This document shows positions 17,923 through 26,110 of a stretch of 64,000 nucleotides of DNA, piece after piece; the stretch's first letter is position 1; each line of letters begins with the position of its first letter. Origin of the DNA: an uncultured Dysgonomonas sp. (GTDB taxonomy: Bacteria; Bacteroidota; Bacteroidia; Bacteroidales; Dysgonomonadaceae); contig NZ_LT599032.1 of assembly GCF_900079725.1 (NCBI RefSeq), positions 3,396,155-3,460,154 of the forward strand. The letters are read 5' to 3'. The translations under genes were made by a program, and so were the position numbers. The notes beneath the pieces were generated by a model. It was not told the origin of the DNA. It was given only the letters and a program-made list of their open reading frames with translations, and did not search any database.

Positions 17923-18423
17923 ATGGAATTAGAAGTAATACAGAATCGAATATATGAAATAAGGGGATATAAAGTTATCCTTGATAAGGATTTAGCTGAA
18001 CTATATGAAGTAACAACTAGCAACTTGAATAAGGCTGTAAAACGGAATCTTGATCGTTTTCCCGAAGATTTTATGTTCCAATTGAATAATAAAGAATTTG
18101 ACTTGATATTCCAAAATGGAACATCAAGTTGGGGAGGAACAAGAAAGCTACCTTATGCTTTTACAGAACATGGAATTGCAATGTTAGCAGGATTATTAAA
18201 TAGTCAGAAAGCAATTTCTGTTAATATCCAAATAGTCAGAGCTTTTATTATGCTTCGTCAATATGCTTTGGGGTATGCTGAGCTAAATCAAAAATTAGAA
18301 AACTTCATGTTAGAAACGAATCTGCAATTCAATGATATTTACCAAGCATTAACAGAATTAGCCAGTCAGAAGGGACAAGATACAAAATCAAGGAAAAGGG
18401 TTGGTTATGTAAGAGATGAATAG
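17923..18423 (+). CDS. ORF6N-domain protein
   Basis: 166 residues. The ORF6N DNA-binding domain fills residues 1-110: IQNRIYEIRGYKVILDKDLA, LYEVTTSNLNKAVKRN, RFPEDFMFQL, and YAFTEHGIAMLAGLLNS. A short coiled C-terminus follows. These proteins are frequent on Bacteroidota mobile elements and phages and are thought to be regulators, but targets are unknown. It appears paired with the RhuM-like gene 1 bp upstream. Confidence 0.85.
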   Translation: MELEVIQNRIYEIRGYKVILDKDLAELYEVTTSNLNKAVKRNLDRFPEDFMFQLNNKEFDLIFQNGTSSWGGTRKLPYAFTEHGIAMLAGLLNSQKAISVNIQIVRAFIMLRQYALGYAELNQKLENFMLETNLQFNDIYQALTELASQKGQDTKSRKRVGYVRDE

Positions 18424-19148
18424 ACATTATAGTTTCGACTTAATTAATGGGGTAAAAGTATTCTTTTACCCTTTTTTATGCCGTCACTTTTTATCATCTG
18501 ATAACAAAGGTCTATTTCAAGAATAAAACGCCAATATCAAGCCTTTCAGGTTTTATCGGCAATCTCCACCCGTTGGGTAGTATTCCCTCAAAAATATGGT
18601 CTATTTTATTCTTTTCACAGGGAAGGTGTTTATCAGTTGAAAAAAGAAATAATATTCAATGAAGTTGTAGATATATACTTCATTCAGCCACTCACCCATT
18701 ACTGAACTATAATATTCAACCTGTAATTTATTTGTTCCTTTCTTGATGAGTTATGTCTTGACCTCATGACTTAGTGAAGTCATTCATTCATGAAGCCATG
18801 AAGTCAGTATTTATTGGTTGGGTATCAGTCAAGAGCTAACTTATTCACTACATACTTCATAGCTGAAGTAAATACATCAATAATTAGTGAATATTTTAAT
18901 GAATAAATCCAGTTATGAATTCACAAAAAGGGATGTCAGGATAGCCAAGAAAATTAACTGTCATCCAATGACATCTGCTGTCACCATTTGTCTGAAAACC
19001 TCATCATAACCTTTCAATTAACAGACGCTACCTTTGTCGTGTAATGATAATCTCTCAAATAAACTTTAAGGCAATCCATCGGAGGATGGATTTTGGTATT
19101 CGTCAGAATACAGCAAGGTATGTTTTGAAGCACTTGAAATAAATTTCC
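18424..19148. other. 725-bp non-coding mobilization/regulatory region
   Basis: No gene is seen. Repeated TGAAGT/ACTTCA units form hairpins: 18659-18683 (ATGAAGT...ACTTCAT), 18775-18806 (tgaagtcattcattcatga and onward), and 18854-18869 (ACTTCATAGCTGAAGT). The right end holds a strong hairpin immediately before the relaxosome-protein gene. Together these suggest an origin-of-transfer region with protein-binding repeats. Confidence 0.5.
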
Positions 19149-19166
19149 GTGCTTCAAAACCCTTGC
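19113..19166 (+). other. oriT-like hairpin upstream of the relaxosome gene
   Basis: GTTTTGAAGCAC (19122-19133) pairs perfectly with 19149-19160 across a 15-nt loop. The stem continues as GCAAGG/CCTTGC (19113-19118 with 19161-19166) after a 3-nt bulge. It lies 64 bp before the mob gene. Its size and position suit an origin of transfer. The nick site cannot be read without a relaxase. Confidence 0.5.
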
Positions 19167-19229
19167 CCTTTCAGGGAGAGAAAATCACTCCGAAGTCGTA
19201 ATTTTTATTTATTAAATCTTTATGTAGTT

Positions 19230-19673
19230 ATGAAAACAAATAATCTTTCTGAAAGAAGAAAAGGAGGGCGGAATCCGAAGAATGATCCTGCAATACATCG
19301 TTATGTTATCTATTTGAATAACGTTGACAACGCACGTTTTCTCGCTTTATATGACAAGTCATGTATGAGTGTTAAGGCTCATTTTATTACTTCTTGCATA
19401 TTTAATAAGCCAATAAAGGTTGTGAAAATCGACAAAGCTGTACAAGATTATTACATGAGGTTAACTACTTTCTTCGGACAATTTAGAATAGTTGGTACGA
19501 ACTATAACCAAATAGTCAAAGCCCTAAAGTCGAATTTTTCCGAGAAAAAGGCCTTGGCTTTTCTTTATAAACTGGAAAAACAAACCATCGAAATGGTTGT
19601 TCTTCAGAAAAAAATTATGGAATTAACTGAGGAATTTGAGAAAAAGTATGGATATATGTGGTTACAGAAGTAA
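19230..19673 (+). CDS. Relaxosome accessory protein (MobA/MobC-like)
   Basis: 147 residues from MKTNNLSERRKGGRNPKNDP. The basic N-terminus with RKGGRNPKNDPAIHRYVIYL, then a ribbon-helix-helix-like region and a conserved-looking FFGQFRIVGTNYNQIVKALK segment, match the small DNA-binding proteins encoded ahead of relaxases on Bacteroidota mobilizable elements. The frame is open back to 19149, but that part overlaps the oriT-like hairpin. Unusually, no relaxase follows: the next gene is a serine recombinase on the other strand, 45 bp away. The mobilization module is therefore incomplete. Confidence 0.75.
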   Translation: MKTNNLSERRKGGRNPKNDPAIHRYVIYLNNVDNARFLALYDKSCMSVKAHFITSCIFNKPIKVVKIDKAVQDYYMRLTTFFGQFRIVGTNYNQIVKALKSNFSEKKALAFLYKLEKQTIEMVVLQKKIMELTEEFEKKYGYMWLQK

Positions 19674-19718
19674 ATAGCATTTTCAATTTAGGTATTATTA
19701 TTCAATTAAAAAAAGTCT

Positions 19719-20315
19719 TTATAGTTGGTTATCCTTGAGAAATGCACTAACAGTTAAGCGATGAACGCCGAGAATACGGCTGATGGCACTTTTGGAAACT
19801 TTCTTATCTAATAGATTTTTTATCTCAATTTCCTTTCCTGTCAATTTTTTCACTTTTGATTTACTTCCTTTGGGACGACCAAGGATAACACCTTCAGCAC
19901 GTTTTCGAGCTAATGCCTCTTTGGTACGTTGGGATATAAGGTTACGTTCAATTTCGGCTGAGAGACCAAAAGCAAAGGCTAGAACTTTAGAATTAATATC
20001 ACTTCCCAAGCGGTAATTATCTTTGATTGTCCAAACCTGAATATCACGGTTCATACATTCATTAAGAACACCCATAATCATAAGAAGATTTCTACCGAGT
20101 CGAGACAATTCGGAGCATATAAGAATATCATCTTTTCTCATTCTCTTTAATAGCTTACCCAACTTCCTGTCCTGTACACTTTTTGCTCCGGAAATTGTTT
20201 CTTCGATCCATTTGTCAATTACCATTACATTTTTCTCACAAAATTGGTTGATTTCAAAACGCTGGTTTTCGACTGTTTGCCTGTCTGTGCTTACACGAAT
20301 GTATCCATAAATCAT
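19719..20315 (-). CDS. Serine recombinase (resolvase/invertase), probable R-M invertase
   Basis: 198 residues from MIYGYIRVSTDRQTVENQ, with catalytic Ser9. The catalytic core also shows CSELSRLGRNLLMIMGVLNE and AFGLSAEIERNLISQRTKEA. The long helix is followed by a basic linker (GRPKGSKSKVKKLTGKE) and a C-terminal helix-turn-helix (SKSAISRILGVHRLTVSAFL). The size is that of Hin/Gin/Mpi-type invertases. It lies 89 bp outside a perfect 38-bp inverted repeat that bounds alternative 3' ends of a type IIG gene, which is the expected arrangement for the enzyme that flips them. The ATG at 20360 is possible but adds a hydrophobic non-family segment. Confidence 0.92.
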   Translation of the reverse strand: MIYGYIRVSTDRQTVENQRFEINQFCEKNVMVIDKWIEETISGAKSVQDRKLGKLLKRMRKDDILICSELSRLGRNLLMIMGVLNECMNRDIQVWTIKDNYRLGSDINSKVLAFAFGLSAEIERNLISQRTKEALARKRAEGVILGRPKGSKSKVKKLTGKEIEIKNLLDKKVSKSAISRILGVHRLTVSAFLKDNQL

Positions 20316-20357
20316 CTGCTGTTTGTTTAAATTAAATATATATAAAATTAAAAACAG

Positions 20358-20384
20358 CAAAAATAGTATATTTTTATTATACTA
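20358..20384 (-). promoter_or_regulatory. Promoter of the recombinase gene with overlapping palindrome
   Basis: CAAAAATA (20358-20365) reads TATTTTTG on the minus strand, a -7 element about 43 bp before the start. TAGTATA/TATACTA arms (20364-20370 and 20378-20384) overlap its upstream side and could be an operator. Both lie outside the invertible segment, so flipping should not alter this promoter. Confidence 0.45.
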
Positions 20385-20403
20385 TATAATTATACTTTTT
20401 TCC

Positions 20404-20441
20404 AGCGTTTTTATTAGACAGAATAGTGTTAATTGTGAGTT
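20404..20441 (+). repeat. Inverted repeat, left copy (38 bp)
   Basis: An exact reverse complement of 22089-22126; identity stops abruptly on both sides. It begins agcgtttttattagacagaa and carries an imperfect internal dyad (ATTA at 20413, TAAT at 20430), as expected for a serine-recombinase crossover site. Confidence 0.9.
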
Positions 20442-21282
20442 TGGAGTAGAAAGCTGGGTAATTTTGAGTTCTCTTGAACAGAGTATAAGGTCTAAGATAG
20501 AGTTAGTTGGAACACCTTTGAAGGATTGGGATATCGATATTTATCGAGGTGTTTTAACTGGATATAACGAAGCGTTTATAATTGACAGCGAAACGAAAGA
20601 AAAATTAATCAAAGAGGATTCAAAATCTGCTGAAATTATACGACCGTTACTCAGAGGTAGAGATATTAAGAGGTATGGATATCAATTCGCTGATCTATAT
20701 CTAATTACGACATTTCCAAGTCTAAAGATAAATATAGATCAATATCCTGCTGTAAAACAACATCTTATGGACTTTGGATATGATAGATTAAAACAGACAG
20801 GAGAAACAGGATCAAGAAAAAAGACTAATAATCAATGGTTTGAGACGCAGGATAGTATAAGTTATTGGGAGGATTTTTATAAACAAAAAATTATATGGAA
20901 GATTATTGGAAATCAAATGGCTTTTTCTATTGATTCCAATGAGTATGTTGTGAATAATGCCTGTTATATATTGACAGGATCATACCTAGAATATCTACTG
21001 TCTGTTTTGAACTCTAATGTAATAAAATGGTATAGCTATATTACCAACATGAACAAGACAGGAGTTGGAGATGTTCAAGTTGGTGGTCAAAATGTCAATC
21101 TATTTCCAATCCCATTATTATCTGATTTTGAGCAAGAGCCATTCATTAAGTTAGTAGAAGAAATGCTAATAAAAAAAGAAAAGAATGAGAATACAACAGT
21201 CCTTGAAACTATAATAGACAATCTTATATATGCAATGTATGGACTATCTGAAGAAGAAATACAATTTATAAGTTCTCAATAA
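20404..21282 (+). pseudogene. Silent alternative 3' end (specificity domain) of the type IIG R-M gene
   Basis: An open frame of 292 codons without its own promoter or plausible start; the frame extends back to 20323 only through AT-rich, hydrophobic filler. It aligns with residues 950-1235 of the R-M protein on the opposite strand. Both share SVFIRQNSVNCEF, PLKDW, SAEIIRP-LRGRDIKRYGY, EDFYKQKIIW and the C-terminal YxLSxEE. The stretches between diverge, as TaqI-like target recognition domains with different specificities do. It is a stored cassette to be expressed after inversion rather than a dead gene. Confidence 0.85.
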
Positions 21283-24200
21283 ATTCAACTTCTTCTTGAG
21301 ATAACTTGTATAGTTGGCATATATACTTATCTAATTTTTCTATTTCATCAATAGAATGAGTTTCAATTATATTATCTATCATTTGTTCTACATGTATTTG
21401 TTCTAATTCTGTAGGCATTTTGACCGATAATTTTTCTAATGTATATTTTTTCCATCGATTTGTTCCTACTCCTGTTGTTGTTCCGATCTGATTAAAGACC
21501 CACTCTCCAAGCCTTGAGTTTAGCATAGCTAGTATATATTTCAATTTATCCCCTACCATTAAAAAAGACGTGGCTTCAGGAAAGAAAGCTTCATTATCTA
21601 ATGCAAATTTAGATTTATCTGAAATCTCTCCCCATATAATTTTTTGTTTATAAAAATCCTCGATATAAGCACAGTTCCGTAGATTATATGGAGTATAACC
21701 TTTGTCTTGACGTTTCTCGAGCTCAGGGTAAAATTTATCTAAATGTTTCTTTACAGCAGGATAATCCTCTACATCTATGGCTTTTATATTCTTTTCCTTC
21801 ACTCCATTATGAGTATTTATTAACCACAAATTGGCAAACTCGTACCCATAACGTTTTATATCCCTGCCACGTAAAATAGGTCTTATAATTTCGGCACTTT
21901 TGGGATCTTCTTTAATCAGCTCTTCTCGTTTTTGACCATCAATAACAAAAGCCTCATTAAAACCTGTTTTTACTCCATAATTGATTTGTATATCTCTCCA
22001 GTCTTTTAATGGTACCCCAATTGCTTCAACCTTCATTTTAATAGACTGTTCCACAGGAGATAGTATAATCCAACTGTCATTTGATTTGAACTCACAATTA
22101 ACACTATTCTGTCTAATAAAAACGCTCAAATCTTTTATACCTTCCTTTTTGACAATACAAGCCTCTGTTTGTTGTCGGTTTTTATCCTTCTGGAACATTA
22201 AAATATTCACATCCACAGTGGCTTCATCAAATACATTAATACCTGCAAAGTCCACTAATAATACAGGATTTGTCTGCTCCACAAAATATCTGCGCATACT
22301 TTCTCCATATCCTGCACGCATCCATTTATTAGACGTAATGAATGATAAAAAGCAGTTTTTTCGAAGAATATTATTTCCTAATTCGTAGAACAAGCAATAG
22401 ATATCTCCTGTACGTTCAAAGGTTTCAAATTCCATTTTTTGATAGATATCTGTTATCTCTCCCATCGACTGAAGCTGAATGTACGGTGGGTTGCCAATGA
22501 TAGCGTCAAAACCAATAAAATCACCATCCTCATTTAATACTTCTGGAAATTCAATACGCCATTCAAATGCATTTTGAAATATTTTATTATTTTTGATTTC
22601 TTCAATAATAGCAGAATATTTTCCAACAGCATTTTGAGCTAAATCTATTTTCTTTTGTAAAGCTTTTTTTTCTTTGGGTGTTCGCTCAAATAAATCTGGT
22701 GCTGTTAAATCGGATAATTCTTTTTTTGCTTTAAACAAGGATTTACTATTCTTATCGTTTTTGCTAATTTCAGTTTTTAGATTAGTTTTAATCTCTTTAA
22801 TAAATTGTTCTAAACGTTTTTTATCTTGCTTATTGTGGGCATTCCTATAATTATTAACAGCCTCTTTATATTCTAAAATCGATATATTCAGCCCTCGAAG
22901 AATCGGTTTTAAATTTTCGTCTAAGCCGAAACGACTAATTAATGAATTTCCACATTTGATATTAATATCAATATTAGGTAGAGTTTCTAATCTATTGGTC
23001 TTAGTTATGTAATAGGTATGTTTCAAAAGTTCGATCCATAGACGAAGTTGACAGATCTTTACAGAATTTGGATTAAGGTCAACACCAAATAGGCAGTTTT
23101 CAATTATGGTTTGCTTCTCATGAAATAATGTTTCTTGTACACGCTGACTCTCGTGATGGTGAGGGTTGTACTTGAATATACCATATTCATTATCGCTGAC
23201 TATCAACTCATCATTCTCTACACTAATCTTATAGCCTCTTAATAATTTCCCTTCTCTATCCGTAAGAATACCGAGTTCTGATTTTAAATAGATCATTTCA
23301 TTTAGACTTGAAACTAAAAAATGACCTGATCCGACAGCTGGATCACACAACCGAATAGAATTGAATATCTCATTCGCTTCTTTTATATCTGAGATTTTAT
23401 TATGTAGATCTATGATTGTTTTGCATTCCCAACCTTTAGTCTCATTAAATTTTTGTATAACAGTGCGAGTTATAGTATCCCTACACATAAACATAGTAAC
23501 AAAGCTTGGAGTAAAGAAAGAGCCATCTTTGTATCCGTTTATTTTTTCAAAGATCAATCCAAGAACAGACGCTGATATCAATGCTTTATCTTCCTCTTGT
23601 ATATCTTCTGAACTTTCACTGCTAAAATCATAGGCATCAAGAAATTTCAATAAGTATTCTAAAGGAGTAAGCCTCTTATCAACTTGTCCTTTAATCTTCA
23701 ATACAGATTTAGAGTATAATTCTATTTTTGCTTTATCTTGAAGTCCGCTAATCGCAATAGTATAACCCTCTAATTCCGTTGGTTCGAAAAGAGAGCTATT
23801 CAGATATGGAACATGAGAGAATTTTTCTTTTAAATTTCCATCTCGCCGCTCGTCTTCTTTGCGAGCTAATATTTGAAAGAATAAACTATTTAAATCATCA
23901 TACCCTTCAATTTTATCAGTTGAAAGAAAAGAATATTTTTTATTCCCGTCGTGATATTTAATAATTTGAGCTTCTAGCAATTTTAAAAACAGGACTCGAT
24001 TGACCCACGTAATGCTTAAGTCTAGAGCTACATTATATAATTGGTCCTCATAGGTGTTTCCATATTGTTTTATGTTAGATAGCATAGATAATTTATCCAT
24101 CGCATCTAATTCGTTTATCGCATTTTCAATAATTGAACCATTATCCCTTTTTCCTTGAGACTTTCGAACAATAAATTTTTGAGACTTTTCTTTGACCTCT

Positions 24201-24973
24201 TCTAAGCCAAGTATATGTAAAAGCTCTGCATAAAACTCTTTGTTTAACTCATTATAATCTTTAGCAAAGGATAGTTTGAGTAAATGAATCGGAGATAAAA
24301 ACTTATAAAGAGCAATTAGTTTTCTATCGTCCTCCTTATCCTTATTACGCATAATTTTATCATAATCCCTAATATCAAAATGAGTATATGGGATTTGATC
24401 TTTCACTTTCTCTATTTGAGGCGATGCGATCTCCTTGTAAAAGTGGTTTGTAGATGAATCATCCGAACGTTTATTTTGGAATTGTTCAAATAAGTCTACA
24501 AATTTCTTATCATCATAGAATAGTTTTTTGAAGTCTTGAGCATCAAAAATAAACCACTCGTTGATATTCGTAATAATTAAATATCGTAGTTCTAGATTCT
24601 TGTTTGCCTTACGTTCTCTGAGATAATAAAGAACCAATTCTTGAAATGCTTTAGCATTGAGGTTTTCTTTGCTGATCATTTCACTCTTGTTAGTTGGCTT
24701 CTTTACTTCTATCAAGACGCCAACAGGTGATTTAGTATCTTTCTCGTTATGAATAACTAAATCTGTTCTACCATATGTATTAATATAGTGATTGTTTTTA
24801 TAGTAAACGGAATTTAGGAAATCTATAATTAGGTTTTTATGAAACTCCTCCGATTCAGTATCGTTTATTTTATCCAACAGAGAAATAAACTCTTGTTTAA
24901 ACAATTCTATTTCTTTGCGATCCGGTTTTTGTTTTAAAAATGCTGGATTTAAAGCTTGTTTAGGAGTTTTCAT
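21266..24973 (-). CDS. Type IIG restriction-modification enzyme (Eco57I-like, switchable specificity end)
   Basis: A 1235-residue single-chain nuclease-methyltransferase. The N-terminal PD-(D/E)xK nuclease has Asp71 and Glu89-Val-Lys91 (VLIEVKKPTN). A helical connector leads to the N6-adenine methyltransferase, with GSFFTPSFVT near 484, motif I DPAVGSGHF (544-552) and motif IV NPPYIQLQ (828-835). The TaqI-like specificity domain covers about 960-1235. Residues 950-961 are encoded by one arm of a 38-bp inverted repeat, after which an alternative end exists on the other strand. It should methylate one adenine strand and cut nearby. The cytosolic role is defence against foreign DNA, with specificity set by which end is in place. 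Confidence 0.92.
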   Translation of the reverse strand: MKTPKQALNPAFLKQKPDRKEIELFKQEFISLLDKINDTESEEFHKNLIIDFLNSVYYKNNHYINTYGRTDLVIHNEKDTKSPVGVLIEVKKPTNKSEMISKENLNAKAFQELVLYYLRERKANKNLELRYLIITNINEWFIFDAQDFKKLFYDDKKFVDLFEQFQNKRSDDSSTNHFYKEIASPQIEKVKDQIPYTHFDIRDYDKIMRNKDKEDDRKLIALYKFLSPIHLLKLSFAKDYNELNKEFYAELLHILGLEEVKEKSQKFIVRKSQGKRDNGSIIENAINELDAMDKLSMLSNIKQYGNTYEDQLYNVALDLSITWVNRVLFLKLLEAQIIKYHDGNKKYSFLSTDKIEGYDDLNSLFFQILARKEDERRDGNLKEKFSHVPYLNSSLFEPTELEGYTIAISGLQDKAKIELYSKSVLKIKGQVDKRLTPLEYLLKFLDAYDFSSESSEDIQEEDKALISASVLGLIFEKINGYKDGSFFTPSFVTMFMCRDTITRTVIQKFNETKGWECKTIIDLHNKISDIKEANEIFNSIRLCDPAVGSGHFLVSSLNEMIYLKSELGILTDREGKLLRGYKISVENDELIVSDNEYGIFKYNPHHHESQRVQETLFHEKQTIIENCLFGVDLNPNSVKICQLRLWIELLKHTYYITKTNRLETLPNIDINIKCGNSLISRFGLDENLKPILRGLNISILEYKEAVNNYRNAHNKQDKKRLEQFIKEIKTNLKTEISKNDKNSKSLFKAKKELSDLTAPDLFERTPKEKKALQKKIDLAQNAVGKYSAIIEEIKNNKIFQNAFEWRIEFPEVLNEDGDFIGFDAIIGNPPYIQLQSMGEITDIYQKMEFETFERTGDIYCLFYELGNNILRKNCFLSFITSNKWMRAGYGESMRRYFVEQTNPVLLVDFAGINVFDEATVDVNILMFQKDKNRQQTEACIVKKEGIKDLSVFIRQNSVNCEFKSNDSWIILSPVEQSIKMKVEAIGVPLKDWRDIQINYGVKTGFNEAFVIDGQKREELIKEDPKSAEIIRPILRGRDIKRYGYEFANLWLINTHNGVKEKNIKAIDVEDYPAVKKHLDKFYPELEKRQDKGYTPYNLRNCAYIEDFYKQKIIWGEISDKSKFALDNEAFFPEATSFLMVGDKLKYILAMLNSRLGEWVFNQIGTTTGVGTNRWKKYTLEKLSVKMPTELEQIHVEQMIDNIIETHSIDEIEKLDKYICQLYKLSQEEVEFIENL
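22089..22126 (-). repeat. Inverted repeat, right copy (38 bp), inside the R-M gene
   Basis: An exact reverse complement of 20404-20441. It encodes residues 950-961 of the R-M enzyme, at the boundary between methyltransferase core and specificity domain. Confidence 0.9.
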
Positions 24974-25010
24974 AATATTGTATGATATATAGATACGTTT
25001 TTATTAAACA

Positions 25011-25018
25011 CAAAAATA
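25011..25018 (-). promoter_or_regulatory. -7 element of the type IIG gene
   Basis: CAAAAATA reads TATTTTTG on the minus strand. A start near 25004 gives a leader of about 30 nt. It is outside the invertible segment, so the gene should be expressed in either orientation. Confidence 0.5.
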
Positions 25019-25155
25019 TAACATATAAAATGTAAAGTATCCTTTTTGTTTAGAAATATGTAATGAGAGCATGTGAAGAATAAAGCCAGAAAGAGGAGGA
25101 GTTTTTTCAATAAAAGATATAACTTTATAAACTCTATATTATAAAATACTGCATT

Positions 25156-25581
25156 ATGAACAGTCTTTTTGTAAATTTATTAGAAGAGCGGGATATAAAA
25201 CCAACAGCTATTCGCATACTGGTACTAAAAGCTATGCTTGAATTTGACAGAGCATTTAGTTTGTCAGATTTAGAATCTCAACTTGACACGATAGATAAAT
25301 CTACAATATCAAGAGCAATACATTTATTTCATGAGCATCAATTAATACATAGCTTCGATGATGGCTCAGGTTCTGTTAAGTATTCTGTATGTAGTCGAGA
25401 TTGCCATTGCAGCATTGAAGATATGCACGCTCATTTTTATTGTAATTATTGCAAAAAGGCATTTTGCCTGGATAATATATCTATTCCCGGATTTCAATTA
25501 TCACCCGTTATGCAAATAGAAAGTGTAAATCTTGTAATTAAAGGATATTGCGGCCAGTGTAATAAGCTCATTAATTCATGA
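25156..25581 (+). CDS. Fur-family metal-responsive repressor
   Basis: 141 residues. The winged-helix DNA-binding half (about 1-80) has IKPTAIRILVLKAMLE and ISRAIHLFHEHQLIHSF. The dimerization half has HAHFYC (91-96) and two structural Zn pairs, Cys96-x2-Cys99 and Cys132-x2-Cys135. It lies directly upstream of the metal-efflux operon, whose promoter overlaps a 7-1-7 palindrome typical of Fur-family sites. It is therefore the likely sensor for Zn, Cd or a similar ion. Fur-family members usually control uptake, so control of an efflux operon is unusual. Confidence 0.9.
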   Translation: MNSLFVNLLEERDIKPTAIRILVLKAMLEFDRAFSLSDLESQLDTIDKSTISRAIHLFHEHQLIHSFDDGSGSVKYSVCSRDCHCSIEDMHAHFYCNYCKKAFCLDNISIPGFQLSPVMQIESVNLVIKGYCGQCNKLINS

Positions 25582-25654
25582 TATTTGTTATCTACAATCC
25601 TTTTTTCAATAAATATACAAACTTAAAACCTTTCTTTAACAAATAATAGAAGTC

Positions 25655-25669
25655 TGCAACTGAGTTGCA
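25655..25669. promoter_or_regulatory. Fur-type 7-1-7 palindrome at the efflux promoter
   Basis: TGCAACTGAGTTGCA is a perfect 7-1-7 palindrome occupying the -33 region of the promoter at 25682-25689. The gene upstream encodes a Fur-family protein. Binding is inferred. Confidence 0.65.
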
Positions 25670-25681
25670 TAAATTTATTTT

Positions 25682-25689
25682 TATATTTG
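25682..25689 (+). promoter_or_regulatory. -7 element of the metal-efflux operon
   Basis: TATATTTG fits the consensus exactly. Transcription would start near 25696, about 13 nt before the first gene. Confidence 0.6.
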
Positions 25690-25708
25690 TAGCATAAAGA
25701 AAAACAAA

Positions 25709-26026
25709 ATGAGACCATTTGTCTTTATAATAAGTATTTATTTTCTGTGTCTTGCCTTGCTTCCATGCAATTGCAATATACAGACTATAGATTCTTTACA
25801 AGATAAGACAGAACAAGTTTCAACAGCTCATAGTGAAAGCGATACTGCTCAGGAAATATGTACTCCGTTTTGCGCATGTTCCAGCTTTCACAATCCCAAT
25901 TTTATAGCAAAAAATAGCTTTGACCTGCGAAATATAGATAGTACTCCGGTCAAGAAGATTGCTATTTATAATGAAAACCAAACTTCATCTCATCTGGATA
26001 GTCTTTGGAGACCCCCTAAGGCTTAA
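25709..26026 (+). CDS. Small Cys-rich exported protein at the head of the efflux operon
   Basis: 105 residues with an N-terminal hydrophobic segment (FVFIISIYFLCLALLPCNC) and a possible lipobox cysteine. It then has ICTPFCACSSFHNPNF and an end rich in polar residues. Short proteins of this shape, placed just before CzcA in Bacteroidota metal operons, are annotated as an uncharacterized family (DUF6660-like; I am not certain of the number). The Cys and His residues suggest periplasmic metal contact, but no function is known. Confidence 0.65.
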   Translation: MRPFVFIISIYFLCLALLPCNCNIQTIDSLQDKTEQVSTAHSESDTAQEICTPFCACSSFHNPNFIAKNSFDLRNIDSTPVKKIAIYNENQTSSHLDSLWRPPKA

Positions 26027-26110
26027 AATATAACATTCTTGTATCCAATTTGATACGTCTAAAGGTAGATGTATCGTACAATCCTATTGTTATATTTTAA
26101 TATTCAAATT

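Larger units (their letters stand above)
20404..22126. other. Predicted invertible DNA segment (specificity-domain switch)
   Basis: A 1723-bp segment bounded by perfect 38-bp inverted repeats. It holds two alternative 3' ends of the type IIG gene, one on each strand, meeting tail to tail with their stop codons 14-17 bp apart inside each other's end (21266-21282). Both repeats sit in the same reading phase and encode SVFIRQNSVNCE, so inversion joins residues 1-949 to the other end without any frame change. Predicted products are 1235 residues (as drawn) and 1241 residues (flipped). Confidence 0.87.

Noticed and set aside
20323-20403. Upstream extension giving an apparent 319-residue gene starting at 20323
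   Set aside because: The extra 27 codons are AT-rich hydrophobic filler lying over the recombinase promoter. Homology to the R-M protein starts exactly at the inverted repeat, so it is a cassette end and not an independent gene.
19719-24973. Diversity-generating retroelement or type I shufflon
   Set aside because: There is no reverse transcriptase and no hsdS/hsdR/hsdM set. The single-chain nuclease-methyltransferase and one inverted pair indicate a type IIG switch.
26069-26110. Upstream ATG for CzcA
   Set aside because: The 14 added residues do not fit the family. MFQKLIKFSIENK is the normal RND opening.
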